Source of the DNA: Cerasicoccus sp. TK19100
GTDB lineage: Bacteria; Verrucomicrobiota; Verrucomicrobiia; Opitutales; Cerasicoccaceae
Direction of reading: 5' to 3'
NCBI RefSeq assembly: GCF_027257155.1
Contig: NZ_JAPWDU010000012.1
Span: 1-42,529, forward strand
Length of the DNA stretch: 42,529 nucleotides
This document shows positions 8,060-16,356 of the stretch, piece by piece. Made by a program: the position numbers and the translations under genes. Below the pieces are notes generated by a model. That model was not told where the DNA came from and did no database searches. It worked only from the letters and a program-made list of their open reading frames with translations. Position 1 is the first letter of the stretch; each line of letters opens with the position of its first letter.

Positions 8060-9160
8060 CTACACGTGCGACGGTATGCGCACGCGGAACTCAGCGCCAT
8101 GGTTGACTTTGCCGATGGCGCGGATGGTCCAGCCGTGACGCTCGGCGATGGAGCGGCAGGTGGCCAGGCCAATGCCGAGACCGTTATTTTTGCTGTCGCC
8201 GTTGCGTTTGTAGGGGTCGAAAAGGTCCTTGGCTGAGCTGGGATCAAAGCCTTGGCCGTTGTCGCGGACAAAGATTTCCAGGGTGGAGTCGTCCAGCCGC
8301 TCGCAGCCGAGGGTGACGCTGAGTGGCCGCTCGTCATGGCGGAATTTGACGGCGTTTTGGAGCAGGTTTTGCAGGAGCTGGCGTAGCTGCTGGCGGTCGG
8401 CCTTCATCACGGGCAACAGTGGCGGTGCCACCAGCTCGCCGCCGCATTCGGTGAAGAGCAGGGAGAGGTCTTTTTGCAGATCGCTGATCAGTCTGGCCAA
8501 GTCGATGCTTTCGATGTTGAGCTCGGCGCGGTGTACTTGCGAGTGCTGGTAGAGGCTGTCGACGAATTCCACGAGGCGCTCGCTAGAGAGCTTGAGCTCG
8601 TTCATCATGCGGCGACTGAAGTCGAGGTTGTCGGCCTCGATTTCGTCGGGCAGCATGCCGAGTCCTTGCACGACGGTGGCTAGCGGTGAGCGGATGTCGT
8701 GCACCAGCACATCGACGAAGGCTTCAATTGCGCGGCAGGTGTCCTCGTGTTGGCGGGCCAGTTGGCGCTCGCGGTTGAGGGCGCTATGGATGGAGTGCAG
8801 TTCGTGGTTGAGGCGAGTAAAGCGGTTGGCGTCGTTCTGCGTGCCATGAAAGAGAAACAGCATGCGCCCGGCGTAGGTGACGCGGCTCACCAGGCCATGG
8901 AGCGCGTGTTTGCCCACGAGGGACTCCAGCCGCATAGGGATCGGGCTGGCAATGGTTTCTGCGGCGGAGATGCTGCGGTGGACCGCACGTGAATTGGCAA
9001 GGACGCTTTCCAGGTCGCCATTGACCGGCAGGGTGCCGCCCATTTGTTCCTCAAAGGTGGCATTGGCGAAGTGAATGCATAGCTCGTCGTCGAGCAGGGC
9101 GATGGGGCAGCCGATTTGTTCGAGTAAGGCGAACTGTTCCTGAAATGAATTGGCGCTCAT
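8060..9160 (-). CDS. Cytoplasmic sensor histidine kinase
   Basis: A 366-residue kinase without membrane segments. Residues about 5-110 look like a PAS domain (IGCPIALLDDELCIHFANATFEEQMG). A HisKA dimerisation helix follows with the phospho-acceptor His154 in LVHDIRSPLAT, then an HATPase domain with N-box Asn270 (QNLLQNAVKFRH), G1 box DNGQGFD (301-307) and G2 box GLGIGLA (328-334). The domain order and all key residues are intact. The start ATG overlaps the stop of the upstream methanogen-output-domain gene by 4 nt, so the two are co-translated. No response regulator is adjacent. The signal may be delivered by the partner protein (inference). Confidence 0.92.
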   Translation of the reverse strand: MSANSFQEQFALLEQIGCPIALLDDELCIHFANATFEEQMGGTLPVNGDLESVLANSRAVHRSISAAETIASPIPMRLESLVGKHALHGLVSRVTYAGRMLFLFHGTQNDANRFTRLNHELHSIHSALNRERQLARQHEDTCRAIEAFVDVLVHDIRSPLATVVQGLGMLPDEIEADNLDFSRRMMNELKLSSERLVEFVDSLYQHSQVHRAELNIESIDLARLISDLQKDLSLLFTECGGELVAPPLLPVMKADRQQLRQLLQNLLQNAVKFRHDERPLSVTLGCERLDDSTLEIFVRDNGQGFDPSSAKDLFDPYKRNGDSKNNGLGIGLATCRSIAERHGWTIRAIGKVNHGAEFRVRIPSHV

Positions 9161-9666
9161 ATTTTTCCCCGGTGAAAGTGGACACTGGCCTGCGTGGCGA
9201 CGTCTGGATTTAAGCTCACGATGACGCGACAGCGTTTGTCGCCCCGCGCGATGGCCTCGGTGATCTCGACATTGGCGTAGCCGAAATGTGCGGAGGCCAC
9301 CTGCCCAAAGACAGACGAAGTCAGGTGGCAGAGTGCCGGGCGGCCCACGGCCAGCTCCGCAAATGGACAGCGGGAGTTGACCAGCACGATGCGATCTTCC
9401 TGAATGCTTTCGACGCTGAATCCGCCTTCGATTTTCGCCTTCAGGTCGATGAGCACATCGGCGAGGTCCTGCAAACTCCAGCGGCCGATGTCTTCCGCTG
9501 TGGTGTAGTCCTCGTTGATGCGCTTGCCCATCTGCAGGCCAACTATTTTCACGAAGCCCTCCGCTTCGTCGGCTCCGACCACATCTTGCAAAGTCGTGGC
9601 CACTTCGGCCACTAGCTCTCGCAGAAACTGATCCCGGTTGCGCCGGTTATTTTGCAGTTCAGGCAT
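9157..9666 (-). CDS. Methanogen output domain 1-like sensory protein
   Basis: A 169-residue soluble protein. The C-terminal half contains NSRCPFAELAVGRPALCHLTSSVFGQVASAHFGYANVEITEAIARGDKRCRVIVSL in segments that match the pattern I know as methanogen output domain 1 (CPF...CHLTSSVFG...GD.RC.V). The conserved cysteines in CPF, LCHL and KRCRV could hold a ligand or metal. The N-terminal part has a helical QFLRELVAEVATTLQDVVG segment typical of this group. It is the first gene of a two-gene operon with the histidine kinase (4-nt overlap) and may serve as its input or modulatory partner. Confidence 0.75.
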   Translation of the reverse strand: MPELQNNRRNRDQFLRELVAEVATTLQDVVGADEAEGFVKIVGLQMGKRINEDYTTAEDIGRWSLQDLADVLIDLKAKIEGGFSVESIQEDRIVLVNSRCPFAELAVGRPALCHLTSSVFGQVASAHFGYANVEITEAIARGDKRCRVIVSLNPDVATQASVHFHRGKI

Positions 9667-9728
9667 GATAGGCTATTATGTAACCAAATTACGCCTTAGG
9701 GCACGCCTAGCCTGAGCATTTCTTCGGG

Positions 9729-9746
9729 TTTTACATTATTTTACAT
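9729..9746. promoter_or_regulatory. Direct-repeat operator candidate upstream of the kinase operon
   Basis: TTTTACAT occurs twice with starts exactly 10 bp apart (9729-9736 and 9739-9746), followed by a CCCCATGGGG palindrome. It sits 63-80 bp upstream of the methanogen-output-domain gene. Head-to-tail repeats one helical turn apart are typical of OmpR/PhoB-class response-regulator sites; binding is inferred. Confidence 0.35.
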
Positions 9747-9853
9747 CCCCATGGGGAGGATGGTTTAGGCTGCCAGCAGTGATCGCTTTATTGCTGAGAC
9801 TACCTGATTGGCCTGATGCACGAGGTACGGAAAAATGGCATTAACCATGCCGG

Positions 9854-10810
9854 TTACGCGCTTAGCCACGCGTTGATGATTTTACCGCCCACACGGCTGG
9901 AATTTGCCAGCGCCGCGACCATGCCGGGGTAGTTCGGCTCGGCATCGCCGATTAGGTTTTGCACGGCGTCTTTGCCTGTGGGTGGCATGGTGAAGTTACT
10001 CCCCGCGCGCATCACCAGCACGTGGTCCTGCCGCGCGCGCTCCATGCGCTGTAGCTGGCCAATGGCGTGCATCGTGCCGGTGTCTTCCATGGCCGAGGTG
10101 ACGAATTTTGACTGGCCGTCGGTCCAGTAGCGTATCCAGTGCTCGGCCCACTCGTTGTGATGCTCGCCGTGCCAGAAGCGCGCGGCGGAGAGCGTCCCGC
10201 CAATCGCGACATGAGGTGCCTCGACCGCTGCGGGGAACTCCTGGAAATCCGCACTCTCACCTGCGAGCTCTGGCGGGTTCTCGAGCGCCAGGTCGGCGGT
10301 TTCGCTCATTGCCCAAGCCAGCAACTCGGGGTTGATTTGAAAACGCTGATAAGGCCGGCCGAACAAGCCACTTTCCAGGGTGCTCGGGCCATAGGGCTCC
10401 TTGGCACCAAGTGGGAAAATGCCGATGGGCCAGTCTTGGGGTGCGCTGCGGAGGTCCACCTCGTGTCCCAGATCGCCGTCGACAACCCAGTCCGCCCAGT
10501 AAACGCTGCCCAGCGAGCCCTCACGTGGGTTGACCCCCGCAATGCCGCTGACGAGCCAGTGTGCCGTGGAGAAATCGAACATGCCGCAAAGCCCCAGCGC
10601 CATGACGGACACGGCGGTATTGGCCGTGCCGACGCCCGCCACGATGGCGATCAGGCTGCGGTCGGCATTGGCGAACACGTGGTCGAGCCCGGCACCGGGG
10701 ATCTCAATCGGCTCCAGGCCGAACAAATCTATGTAGGGTGACAGCTCACCGGGCTGGCCACCACCGGGTTCAAACATAGTGACGAGGACCGCTTTTACTC
10801 GCTCAGGCAT
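9854..10810 (-). CDS. Purine nucleoside permease (NUP) family protein
   Basis: A 318-residue protein matching the NUP family: KAVLVTMFEPGGGQPGELSPYID at the start, GVGTANTAVSVMALGL, the SGIAGVNPREGSLGSVYWADWVVDGDLGHEVD core, and VTSAMEDTGTMHAIGQL plus VMRAGSNFTMPPTGKDA near the end. Despite the family name the fold resembles purine nucleoside phosphorylases, so a nucleoside-binding or cleaving role is plausible. I see no signal peptide, whereas many members have one, so location is uncertain. It follows the PhyH gene on the same strand by 72 bp and may share its promoter. Confidence 0.85.
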   Translation of the reverse strand: MPERVKAVLVTMFEPGGGQPGELSPYIDLFGLEPIEIPGAGLDHVFANADRSLIAIVAGVGTANTAVSVMALGLCGMFDFSTAHWLVSGIAGVNPREGSLGSVYWADWVVDGDLGHEVDLRSAPQDWPIGIFPLGAKEPYGPSTLESGLFGRPYQRFQINPELLAWAMSETADLALENPPELAGESADFQEFPAAVEAPHVAIGGTLSAARFWHGEHHNEWAEHWIRYWTDGQSKFVTSAMEDTGTMHAIGQLQRMERARQDHVLVMRAGSNFTMPPTGKDAVQNLIGDAEPNYPGMVAALANSSRVGGKIINAWLSA

Positions 10811-10882
10811 AGGCTGAGAGCATCACGGAATTCCCCCAAAGGCACGCAGAAAAGTTCGCGATTGAGTAGGTGGGTCTGTTGT

Positions 10883-11668
10883 TTAGCAAAGCCCGCCGTT
10901 GGCACCGATGGCGATGCCGCTGACGACCTCGCCCTGCATATTAAGGATGGGGTGGTAGAATTCGGCGATTTCCTCGGTGGTTTGGTCGACGTAGTGACCG
11001 ATGAAGGTGCGGCGGTAGCGGTCTTGGGTGCGGTTGGGGCCCGAGCCGTGGATCGTGTGGCCGTGGAAGAAGAGTGTCTGCCCGCGCTTGACGGGGATCG
11101 CGACAGGCGGGTATTCGCGCGGGTATTGGCTGATGTGGCTGTCCCCGTATTCGTAGGGATTGCGGGCCAGCGTGCCTTTGGCACAAAAGATATCCAGCTT
11201 GTGGGAGCCGAGGGCGACGCGCAGGCAGCCGTTGTCTTCGTCGGCGTCATCGATGGGGCTCCACACGCCGATGCACGCGGCGGGCTTGGTGGCGAGGGGG
11301 TGGTTGTCCTGGTGCATGGCCTGACCGCTCGCGCCGGGTGGCTTGTAGTAATACATGGTCTGGGCACCCAGCGCGGGCCTCCCAAAGAGCGCCTCGAGCA
11401 CATGGGCAACACGCGGCTCCAGGAACCACGTTTTCACCTGGCTGCTGAAGCGGTGGGGGTGCAGGGCGCGGACCTGCCGCTGCGCCTTGACCTCCTCCGT
11501 GTAGTGCTCGGAGCCGTCAAAGATGGCCTTTTCGTTCTTAAAATCCTCAAAAAACTGCTCCATTTGGCTGAGCTGATCTTCGGTGTAAACGCCGTCAACG
11601 AGCACGACGCCGTTCTCGTCGTAGCAGGCTTTGATGGCGGGGGTATCACGGTAATGGATGGGTTTCAT
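10883..11668 (-). CDS. Phytanoyl-CoA dioxygenase (PhyH) family protein
   Basis: A 261-residue Fe(II)/2-oxoglutarate-dependent oxygenase. The iron-binding HxD is in QAMHQDNHPL, the distal histidine in LFFHGHTIHGSGPNRT, and the following R-T-F region supplies the 2-oxoglutarate-binding arginine. DENGCLRVALGSHK is a family hallmark. The substrate is unknown. The frame begins six codons earlier, but ATG 11668 (MKPIHYRDTP) is the likelier start. It is divergent from an AraC regulator gene; this pairing is commonly seen in Verrucomicrobiota and suggests the regulator controls it. Confidence 0.9.
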   Translation of the reverse strand: MKPIHYRDTPAIKACYDENGVVLVDGVYTEDQLSQMEQFFEDFKNEKAIFDGSEHYTEEVKAQRQVRALHPHRFSSQVKTWFLEPRVAHVLEALFGRPALGAQTMYYYKPPGASGQAMHQDNHPLATKPAACIGVWSPIDDADEDNGCLRVALGSHKLDIFCAKGTLARNPYEYGDSHISQYPREYPPVAIPVKRGQTLFFHGHTIHGSGPNRTQDRYRRTFIGHYVDQTTEEIAEFYHPILNMQGEVVSGIAIGANGGLC

Positions 11669-11750
11669 TAGTGGCCATAATACCAAAAGCTTGCCTTGGC
11701 GTGAATGTTTCCCTTTGCTTTTTGCCTGGATTATCCTGCTGTTTAGTTAA

Positions 11751-12563
11751 ATGAGTCGCACGCCCGATATCCACACCAACATCCAACTTATCGGGCCTGG
11801 CGCGATGGAGCGGGGAACGGGCTACACGACCTGGAGACCGGAGGGCTCCGGAGATTGGCTGCTTATTTACAGCCGATCGGGGCGCGGATACTGCGAAACT
11901 CATGACGGACGGCGCATCTTGCTAAATCCCGGCTCAGTCGCTCTATGGGAGCTGGGTGCCTATCAGTCCTATGGAACGGATGCGGCTCACGGCACATGGA
12001 ATATCATCTGGGCGCACTTTAATCCACGGGCGCACTGGCGGCCCTGGCTCGCCTGGGCGGAGCGCGCGCGAGGCGTCCGCATCTTCGAGTTGACCCCTGT
12101 CCATCGACCAGCGGTGGACGAGGCGATGGAGACCACGATTCGACTCGGTCGCTCGGGCCTGCCGCTGGCACCGGAGCTCGCGATGAACGCCCTGGAGCGC
12201 GCGGTGCTGGAAATCCACAACGCCTACAGCGAGCTGCCCGGCAGCGGGATGGACCCGCGCATTCGCTCCGTCGTTGAGTGGTTGGCCACCTTGCCGCGGG
12301 AGGATTTCGACAGCGACTCGCTGGCGCGGCGTTGTGGTCTGTCCGCCTCGCGCTTTGCACATGTGTTTCGCGAGCAGACCGGCACGACGCCTCAGCGCAT
12401 GCTGGAGAGCAATCGCCTGCGCGTGGCCGCCGAGCTACTCCGCAACACCCGGCTGGACGTGCAGGAAGTCGCCCATGAAGTCGGCTACGAGGATGCCTTT
12501 TATTTCAGCCGCCGGTTTAAAATGGCGCACAAAAAGTCCCCCAGCGATTATCGGGGCGGTTAG
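11751..12563 (+). CDS. AraC-family transcriptional regulator
   Basis: A 270-residue regulator with an N-terminal cupin-like ligand domain (WLLIYSRSGRGYCETHDGRRILLNPGSVALWELGAYQSYG) and a C-terminal double helix-turn-helix from about residue 170. The first HTH is SDSLARRCGLSASRFAHVFREQTGTTPQ and the second is LDVQEVAHEVGYEDAFYFSRRFKMAHKKSPSDYR, the canonical AraC signature. Divergent from the PhyH/nucleoside-permease genes with only about 80 bp between starts, it probably controls both directions. The ligand is probably a carbohydrate by family habit, but nothing in the sequence shows this. Confidence 0.92.
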   Translation: MSRTPDIHTNIQLIGPGAMERGTGYTTWRPEGSGDWLLIYSRSGRGYCETHDGRRILLNPGSVALWELGAYQSYGTDAAHGTWNIIWAHFNPRAHWRPWLAWAERARGVRIFELTPVHRPAVDEAMETTIRLGRSGLPLAPELAMNALERAVLEIHNAYSELPGSGMDPRIRSVVEWLATLPREDFDSDSLARRCGLSASRFAHVFREQTGTTPQRMLESNRLRVAAELLRNTRLDVQEVAHEVGYEDAFYFSRRFKMAHKKSPSDYRGG

Positions 12564-12614
12564 ATATCAACGCATTTGGTTTGATCATAAGCTTTGATTC
12601 GCTAAAGTCCGGGC

Positions 12615-13868
12615 ATGCGATACCTCCCCCTGTGTCTGTTGCTGGCGCTGACCCCGCTCTTTGCCGAGCCGCCAATTATCAACGCCGCGTATGTCGATGA
12701 GCACTTCGATTCGCTGACCGATGCGGAGCTCGACCAGATGCGCGAGCTGAAGATTATCCTCGCGAGCCGTTCGTTCGGCCTGAACCTCAAGGACGGCCTC
12801 AACGCATTGAAAAAGGAAGACCCTCGCTATGACATCATGGACGGCTATCAGCTGTGGAATGTTTTTCGCGCTGCCGGGGATCCGACGATCATCCCGCCCG
12901 ACGCGTTCGACGAGCACCGCTTTGTGCATTTTCTCGCCACGCCGCACCCGCAGACCAAGCGCATCGGGCAGTTCGAGCAAGTGCTCCGCGAGCCGCCTCA
13001 CGAGTTCGCGAAAAAAGCCGATGTGGCGGTGTTGTTTTACGCGCAGGCCAAAGGTGACCCCTTCCAGCAATACGCGGACTTCGTTGACGGCCTCGCGCGG
13101 GATTACCCGGACCTGACGGTTATTTATGTGACGAGCGGCTTCATGGGCCCGAGCAAGGCCGAGGGTAATGCGCAGGCGGCGGAGTTTAATGAAAAAGTCC
13201 GCCAGCGCTACGGCGGCAAGGCGGTCATCTACGACCTCGGTGCGCTGCTTTCCGCCGACCATCGCGACGGTAATTTCATCGCTCCGGAACACACCAATGA
13301 CCCCGCCGACGTCCACCCCAACTCCTACGCGGGTGAGCTGATTATGGGCAAAGGCTTCCTGCTGGCTCTCCGCGAGTCGCTCAAATACGGCAATGCGACC
13401 GACATGGACACGATCAGTGCCCAAAAGAAGTCCGTGGAAACACTGCCCGCCAGCCATCCGGAAATGCAGGCCGTGCGCCGAATCCTCGACGCTAACGGGC
13501 TGACTCAAAAACGAGTCGAGGACGCGACCTATGTCACCAACGGCCACATTACGCAGCTCTATTTACAGGAGGATGGCGTGGTCGAGATCACCGACGACAT
13601 TGGGCAGCTGACTCGGTTGGAGGTGCTGCATTGCTACGGTGACCCGCAGCAGGGCTATCCGTTGCTCAAGAAAATTTCGCCTAAGATCGGCCAATGCCAA
13701 CAGCTTCGCGAGCTGGTCTTGACCGACAACGAACTGCAAAACCTGCCCGACTCGCTGATGAGCGTCCCCGTCAAGCAGCTCTCGGTCGGCGGCAATCCGC
13801 TGAGCCAAATCAGCCCGGAAATGCGCGCCTGGATCATCGCGCATGATCCGAAGTCGGGACTGAAGTAG
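12615..13868 (+). CDS. Exported SGNH-hydrolase-like protein with C-terminal leucine-rich repeats
   Basis: A 417-residue protein with a short signal peptide (MRYLPLCLLLALTPLFA, cleavage near 17-18). Residues about 40-265 look like an SGNH/GDSL-type fold: strand-helix alternation (DVAVLFYAQAKGDPF, LTVIYVTSG, AVIYDLGALL) and a block-V-like D-x-x-H in PADVHPNSYAGELIM. A canonical GDSL serine is not obvious (SRSFGLNL occupies that place), so activity is uncertain. Residues about 320-405 hold three or four leucine-rich repeats (ITQLYLQEDG, LEVLHCYGD, LRELVLTDNELQNLPDSL, VKQLSVGGNPLSQI). A periplasmic or surface location is inferred. Confidence 0.7.
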   Translation: MRYLPLCLLLALTPLFAEPPIINAAYVDEHFDSLTDAELDQMRELKIILASRSFGLNLKDGLNALKKEDPRYDIMDGYQLWNVFRAAGDPTIIPPDAFDEHRFVHFLATPHPQTKRIGQFEQVLREPPHEFAKKADVAVLFYAQAKGDPFQQYADFVDGLARDYPDLTVIYVTSGFMGPSKAEGNAQAAEFNEKVRQRYGGKAVIYDLGALLSADHRDGNFIAPEHTNDPADVHPNSYAGELIMGKGFLLALRESLKYGNATDMDTISAQKKSVETLPASHPEMQAVRRILDANGLTQKRVEDATYVTNGHITQLYLQEDGVVEITDDIGQLTRLEVLHCYGDPQQGYPLLKKISPKIGQCQQLRELVLTDNELQNLPDSLMSVPVKQLSVGGNPLSQISPEMRAWIIAHDPKSGLK

Positions 13869-13907
13869 TGATTGCCAATTCGGCATATTTCGAATTTATG
13901 GAGCGCC

Positions 13908-14453
13908 ATGGAGATCTCATACCGAATCACTGAAAATGATTTCGTCGACGGCCAGATGTTTCACTCTGCACATGATGCTGGTAGCTCTAGGCGTCGTTTA
14001 ATCGTAAGGGTTCTGGCATCTTTATTCTACTTAGGCTTTGCATTCGTTGCTTTCAATAAGGCTGAACCTTCTATTGCTGCTTTATTTTTTGTGGGTGCCA
14101 TCCTACTTTTTCTCTTCCTGCCCAAGTGGACGCATTGGCGATATCGCAGACACTTCGCCAAGCATTACCAAAGACTCTTCCAAGGGCGCTTAGAAGGTGA
14201 ATCGAATCGCATCATCATCGAGGAGGATGGTATCCGCACATACGGTTTTGATGGCGAGAGCTATATTAAATTTAGTGGAATCATTGGGCTCAAGTATGAT
14301 GACAAATTGGGCATGGTTCGCATTAAACCAGGGCAAATGTTTCTTTTGCCGATTTCAGAAATTGGCCAGGAAAAGACCGTGGCGTTCCTGCAGGAGCTTT
14401 CCCGTCTAACGGATATCTCGGTGGAAGATCATCGTGGTTGGAAATGGCGATAG
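13908..14453 (+). CDS. YcxB-like membrane protein
   Basis: A 181-residue protein from ATG 13908, which has GGAG seven bases upstream; the frame itself is open from 13872. The layout is a short N-terminal strand region (MEISYRITENDFVDGQMFH), two adjacent transmembrane helices (LIVRVLASLFYLGFAFVAF and SIAALFFVGAILLFLFL), a basic stretch (WRYRRHFAKHYQRLF) and a C-terminal beta domain (IIIEEDGIRTYG..YIKFSGIIGLKYDD..FLLPISEIG). This is the typical organisation of YcxB-like proteins, whose function is unknown. Codon use is somewhat more AT-rich than in its neighbours. Confidence 0.65.
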   Translation: MEISYRITENDFVDGQMFHSAHDAGSSRRRLIVRVLASLFYLGFAFVAFNKAEPSIAALFFVGAILLFLFLPKWTHWRYRRHFAKHYQRLFQGRLEGESNRIIIEEDGIRTYGFDGESYIKFSGIIGLKYDDKLGMVRIKPGQMFLLPISEIGQEKTVAFLQELSRLTDISVEDHRGWKWR

Positions 14454-14503
14454 GCCGTGCGCTGCTGCCTTGACACTGCATTCCAGGTGGATGGCATAGC
14501 GGG

Positions 14504-15526
14504 ATGGTTGGTTATGCGCTGCGCAAGTCTCTGCTGTTGCTGGCGCTGTTTTTAACGGCGAGTGCGCTGCTGTTTGCCGCGTCGCGGCTGGCGCTGGGCG
14601 ATGGCGTGCTGCTCGCGCAAAAGGCGCCCAACCCGGAGCGCGCGGCACAGATCGAGGCCGAGCTGGGGCTGGATAAACCCTGGCCCACGCAATACGTTGG
14701 CTATCTGGGCAACTTCCTCCGGGGCGAGTGGGGCGCGAGTATTTTGAACCAACGCCCGGTGGCCGATGAGGTGAAAAACCGCCTGCCCGCGACGCTGGAG
14801 CTGAGCCTGTCGGCGCTGGTTATCGGCGTATTGGTCGGGCTGGGGACGACGCTCATGGGCGAGGCCCTGCCGTGGCGCTGGGCGCGGCGACTGCCCGAGG
14901 CATTGGGGGCGCTGGGGCTGACCGTGCCGATCTTCTGGCTGGGCCTGCTGCTGATCATTATTGGCGCGGCCTGGCTGGGCTGGTTTCCCGTTTCGGGGCG
15001 GTTTGACTACGTGTTAATTCGGCCCCGGGGGACGGGCTTTTTGATCATCGATTCGCTCACGGCCGGAGATTGGCCAGCGCTGAGATCAACGCTTCACCAT
15101 CTGGCCTTGCCGGCGTTTTGCCTGTCGTTTTTTCCCGCTGCGGTGGTGAGCGGCCTGCTGCGTGCGCGCATCCAGGAACCCCGCTGGCAGCGCCTCGTTA
15201 TCGCGCTTCGGGCCAAGGGGCTCTCGCCGGTAACGATCTGGCTGCGCCATGGGTTGCGGCTGCTCGGGGCACCGTTGATTATTGCGCTGGGGACCAGTTT
15301 TGGGCTGCTGCTGGGGGGCTCGGTGTTAACGGAGACGGTCTTTGCCTGGCCGGGCATGGGCCGGTATTTGGTGGGTGCCGTGCTGGACCGCGATGTGTTT
15401 ATTATCCAATACGGCCTGCTGTTGGTGATGTTTCTCATCTTTGCCGTGGTCTGGCTGGCGGAGCTGCTCGCCGTGGCGTTGAACCCGCGCCTGGCGCAAA
15501 CGGAGGAGGGCAGTGATGCGCGTTAA
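14504..15526 (+). CDS. ABC transporter permease, oligopeptide type (DppB/OppB-like)
   Basis: A 340-residue inner-membrane permease. The first transmembrane helix at residues about 8-28 is followed by the periplasmic loop QIEAELGLDKPWPTQYVGYLGNFLRGEWGAS typical of DppB/OppB. Later helices are evident (LSLSALVIGVLVGLGTTLMG, LGLTVPIFWLGLLLIIIGAAWLG). The cytoplasmic coupling EAA-like loop is ALRAKGLSPVTIWLRHGLR, contacting the ATPase subunit. The ending LLVMFLIFAVVWLAELLAVALNPR is canonical. Its stop overlaps the next permease gene. No ATPase or substrate-binding protein is encoded nearby, so the rest of the transporter must be elsewhere. Confidence 0.9.
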   Translation: MVGYALRKSLLLLALFLTASALLFAASRLALGDGVLLAQKAPNPERAAQIEAELGLDKPWPTQYVGYLGNFLRGEWGASILNQRPVADEVKNRLPATLELSLSALVIGVLVGLGTTLMGEALPWRWARRLPEALGALGLTVPIFWLGLLLIIIGAAWLGWFPVSGRFDYVLIRPRGTGFLIIDSLTAGDWPALRSTLHHLALPAFCLSFFPAAVVSGLLRARIQEPRWQRLVIALRAKGLSPVTIWLRHGLRLLGAPLIIALGTSFGLLLGGSVLTETVFAWPGMGRYLVGAVLDRDVFIIQYGLLLVMFLIFAVVWLAELLAVALNPRLAQTEEGSDAR

Positions 15527-16289
15527 CTGGCTGCTGGTCGGGGTGTTCGCCGTGGCCGCCGTGGGGCTCGCCTGGACGCCCTATGATCCGCTGGCGCAGG
15601 ACTTCCGCGAACTGCGTTTGGGCGGTTTTGGCGCGGCGCATTGGCTGGGCGTGGACGGCTTGGGGCGCGATGTGTTTAGCCGCCTTTGGCGCGGCCTGGC
15701 GAACACCGCCTTTCTCAGTCTCGCGGCGCTCGCGCTGAACTTCGTCGTCGCTGCCTGCATGTTGGCGATTGAGGAAAAAACGGGTAAATTTGGCCGCGCA
15801 ACCATCCCGCTGATCGCGTCAGTCTGGCTGGGGCTCCCGGTTATTTTCCTGAGCCTGATTTTGCTCGTGTTTCTGCCACCCGGTGGGGCGACGCTGGTGC
15901 TCGCCGTCGCCCTCGGCAATGCCCCCATCAGCTACCGGCAACTGCGGATCAACTGGCGCGAGCAGATGCGCGCGGCCTACGTGGAATCCAGCGAAGCGCT
16001 GGGCGCGACGGGGTGGGGGCTGTTCCGGCGTACGTTGTGGCCCAACCTCGCGCCCGACGTCGCGGCGCTGGCGCGTTTGGTCTTTGCGCTGTGTGCGCTG
16101 GAGCTGAGCGGTCTGGCGTTTTTGGGGCTGATCGGCGACCCGGATTTTCCCGAATTGGGGGCCATGCTGCGTCAAAATCAAGCCTACCTCGCGAACGCCC
16201 CGTGGCTCGTGCTCGCACCGGGTTTGGCGCTGAGTGGGTTGCTCTTAATTATCCACTTATGTAGAGGGAAAAAAGGGGCCGATAGCTGA
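15516..16289 (+). CDS. ABC transporter permease, oligopeptide type (DppC/OppC-like)
   Basis: A 257-residue permease starting at ATG 15516 with GGAGG about ten bases upstream; a GTG lies one codon earlier. The family hallmark HWLGVDGLGRDVFSRLWRG is present at about residues 45-63, and the EAA coupling loop is ESSEALGATGWGLFRRTLWPNLAPD. About six hydrophobic segments are visible. It is slightly shorter than most OppC proteins (about 280-300), with a compact N-terminus. It overlaps the DppB-like gene by 11 nt, so the pair is co-translated. The substrate is unknown; peptides or nickel are usual. Confidence 0.9.
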   Translation: MRVNWLLVGVFAVAAVGLAWTPYDPLAQDFRELRLGGFGAAHWLGVDGLGRDVFSRLWRGLANTAFLSLAALALNFVVAACMLAIEEKTGKFGRATIPLIASVWLGLPVIFLSLILLVFLPPGGATLVLAVALGNAPISYRQLRINWREQMRAAYVESSEALGATGWGLFRRTLWPNLAPDVAALARLVFALCALELSGLAFLGLIGDPDFPELGAMLRQNQAYLANAPWLVLAPGLALSGLLLIIHLCRGKKGADS

Positions 16290-16356
16290 AGCCCTCTATT
16301 TTCGAGTTACATTAATCTTGCCTGGGTGGGGGCTTGTGCCTATGCTTGTGGATACT

